DNA of 64,000 nucleotides. Source: Bradyrhizobium sp. WBAH42. GTDB taxonomy: Bacteria; Pseudomonadota; Alphaproteobacteria; Rhizobiales; Xanthobacteraceae. The notes below the pieces were generated by a model. It saw only the letters and a program-made list of their open reading frames with translations, was not told the DNA's origin and made no database searches. The translations under genes and the position numbers were made by a program. The stretch is from contig NZ_CP036533.1 of the NCBI RefSeq assembly GCF_024585265.1, forward strand, positions 1,364,001-1,428,000. The letters run 5' to 3'. Below, piece by piece: positions 62,704 through 64,000 of this stretch. Positions within the stretch are counted from its first letter, which is position 1. Each line of letters begins with the position of its first letter.

Positions 62704-63315
62704 TTACGCGGCGAAACGGTCGACGCCGGCGCCCTTAAGCAAATCGGCGAGTTGCTTGCGGGCATAGAACATCCGCGTCTTCACCGTGCTCTGGGGGATG
62801 CCGATGATCTGGCCGACCTCCTCCACCGACTTCTCGTGGTAGTAGACGAGGTTGATGATCTCGCGGTGCGCCGGCGACAGCTTCTGCACGCAGGCGCGCA
62901 GGATGGCGCTGGTGTCGCTGCGGTCGAGCGAGGTCTCCGGCGTGTCGCAATCATCAGGAATCTGGCGCACGTCTTCCTGATCGATGTCCTCGAAGCGGCG
63001 CTGGCGCATCGCGGTCAGCGCCTTGAAGCGGGCGATCGAGAGCAGCCAGGTGGACACCTGCGAGCGGCCCTGGAACTGGCCGGCGGTCCGCCACACGTCC
63101 AGAAACACCTGGCTGACCAGATCTTCCGCCGTGGTGGCGTCGCGCACGATGCGCAGGATGAAGCGGTACACCCGCACATTGTGCCGGCAATAAAGGATGT
63201 GCATGGCCGTCCGGTTGCCGCCGGCAATGCTTTCGAGGAGCATGTCGTCCGAGGTCGCCTGAGCGGCAATGATGCTCTGGCTGGCTTGGGCGTTGATGGC
63301 AATGACGTTCGGCAT
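62704..63315 (-). CDS. ECF-type RNA polymerase sigma factor
   Basis: The 203 residues show sigma region 2 (ILYCRHNVRVYRFILRIVRD, then EDLVSQVFLDVWRTAGQFQG and STWLLSIARFKALTAMRQRR) and region 4 (LSPAHREIINLVYYHEKSVE, VGQIIGIPQSTVKTRMFYAR). No anti-sigma gene lies beside it, so its control is unknown. GGGGAG lies about 9 bp before the ATG. Confidence 0.93.
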   Translation of the reverse strand: MPNVIAINAQASQSIIAAQATSDDMLLESIAGGNRTAMHILYCRHNVRVYRFILRIVRDATTAEDLVSQVFLDVWRTAGQFQGRSQVSTWLLSIARFKALTAMRQRRFEDIDQEDVRQIPDDCDTPETSLDRSDTSAILRACVQKLSPAHREIINLVYYHEKSVEEVGQIIGIPQSTVKTRMFYARKQLADLLKGAGVDRFAA

Positions 63316-63625
63316 GGACTTGGCTCCCCGTAGCGCCGCAACCGAGCGGCGTTTCCTTGGGTCAAAGTGTTAATCAGCCAACGTTTCGGGACGTCTGCAC
63401 GAAAAGCGGAAAATGGTTTCGTGCGCCGTCAAATTGTTTCGTAGCAACCGCCGCGACGAAACATTCGAGGCAAAAAACCGTGTGATTTCAATATACGGAA
63501 AATACGGGGGTAGGTTATCGGACGCGGACAGTGACGCCGCGGAACGAATCCCGGGGGATTGCGTTTGGTCGCGCCGCTCCCACCGCCGTCGTCCCGGGGC
63601 GCGAAGCGTTCAAGATGCCGGTCTC
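63316..63625. other. Upstream region of the ECF sigma gene, no supported gene
   Basis: About 300 bp, with an AT-richer part near 63410-63530. I see no convincing promoter or gene; the open frames are broken repeats or GC-driven. Confidence 0.4.
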
Positions 63626-63715
63626 GTAGGGTGGGCAAAGGCGCAAAGCGCCGTGCCCACGATCTCTCGCAATTATCGAAGGAATGGTGGGCACGCTTCG
63701 CTTTGCCCACCCTAC
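63626..63715. repeat. Intergenic inverted repeat, family C
   Basis: Arms GTAGGGTGGGCAAAGGCGC and GCTTTGCCCACCCTAC with inner CCGTGCCCAC/GTGGGCACG; nearly the same as 13202. It directly follows the regulator end at 63740. Confidence 0.92.
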
Positions 63716-63739
63716 CGGCATCTGGCGTGCCGCTCGCCC

Positions 63740-64000
63740 TTACGCCTTCTCGCCCTGCGGCGAGAACAGATAGCCGCCGCCGCGGATGGTGCGGATCACG
63801 GCGGGCTTGGCCGGGTCGGGCTCGATCTTGCGGCGGATGCGCATGATGCGCAGATCGACCGCGCGGTCGAAGGCTTCGGCATCGCGGGCGTTGGCAAGCT
63901 CGAGCAGGCGCTCGCGCGACAGCACGCGCTTCGGGTTGGCCGCGAACACCTTCAAGAGCCCGAACTCGGACGCCGTCAGCGGATGCTCGTTGCCCTCGTC
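63740..64000 (-). CDS. OmpR-family response regulator, C-terminal part (5' end outside window)
   Basis: About 86 residues are visible, forming the winged-helix DNA-binding domain: LTASEFGLLKVFAANPKRVL, then SRERLLELANARDAEAFDRA, VDLRIMRIRRKIEPDPAKPA and IRTIRGGGYLFSPQGEKA. This is the transactivation domain of OmpR/PhoB-type regulators. The receiver domain and start lie beyond position 64000. Confidence 0.92.
   Translation of the reverse strand, partial: DEGNEHPLTASEFGLLKVFAANPKRVLSRERLLELANARDAEAFDRAVDLRIMRIRRKIEPDPAKPAVIRTIRGGGYLFSPQGEKA

Overview
The window is a gene-dense, GC-rich stretch of what looks like an alphaproteobacterial chromosome, most likely Bradyrhizobium or a close relative. 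This is inferred from gene content: RegS/RegR-type redox regulators, a second FtsZ, an SUV3-like helicase, CarD, many acyl-CoA enzymes, CtrA-type (TTAA-N7-TTAA) and CcrM-type (GANTC) DNA signals, and many palindromic intergenic repeats. I found no rRNA, tRNA, CRISPR array or intact insertion sequence.

Layout. 1-2.4 kb: a cut-off VIT/VWA protein and an XRE regulator. 2.5-13.2 kb: an acyl-CoA catabolic block with a CoA ligase, two acyl-CoA dehydrogenases, a GST, an AraC regulator, a BKACE enzyme and a two-subunit biotin-dependent acyl-CoA carboxylase. 13.7-15.5 kb: a CREST-type membrane hydrolase behind twin operator palindromes, and an orphan binding protein. 15.7-24.3 kb: a dipeptide-type ABC transporter with a CoA ligase and an iron-containing alcohol dehydrogenase, all on the minus strand. 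24.6-29.6 kb: PilZ, a DUF2235 hydrolase, and a short FtsZ paralogue flanked by two coiled-coil protein genes, each with a full CtrA box upstream. 29.7-34.1 kb: an AT-richer islet with an OB-like/PIN pair, small proteins and a second DUF2235 hydrolase.

34.4-42.2 kb: housekeeping genes (rpmB, a DUF3108 protein, SUV3-like helicase, S4 protein, fdxA, carD). The gap before the helicase holds 11 GANTC sites in 190 bp, mostly one helical turn apart. 42.2-44.8 kb: a class III cyclase split by a frameshift, and a divergent HxlR/GST pair. 45-52 kb: cyoABCD-SURF1-regS-regR, seven closely packed minus-strand genes joining a quinol oxidase to its likely redox sensor, divergent from an MFS transporter across a 23-bp perfect palindrome. 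53.7-57.5 kb: VOC and carboxymuconolactone-decarboxylase-family proteins and a pair of acyl-CoA dehydrogenases that may form a heteromer. 57.7-64 kb: an amino-acid binding protein, L,D-transpeptidase, membrane protein, redoxin/CcdA pair, ECF sigma factor and the end of an OmpR-family regulator.

At least seven families of long inverted repeats (about 70-165 bp, 20 copies) occupy the gaps between genes, and one supplies the end of a coding region. The strongest leads are the CtrA-boxed ftsZ2 locus, the phased GANTC array, the OB-like/PIN pair, the cyo-regSR operon and a probable ACG start codon.
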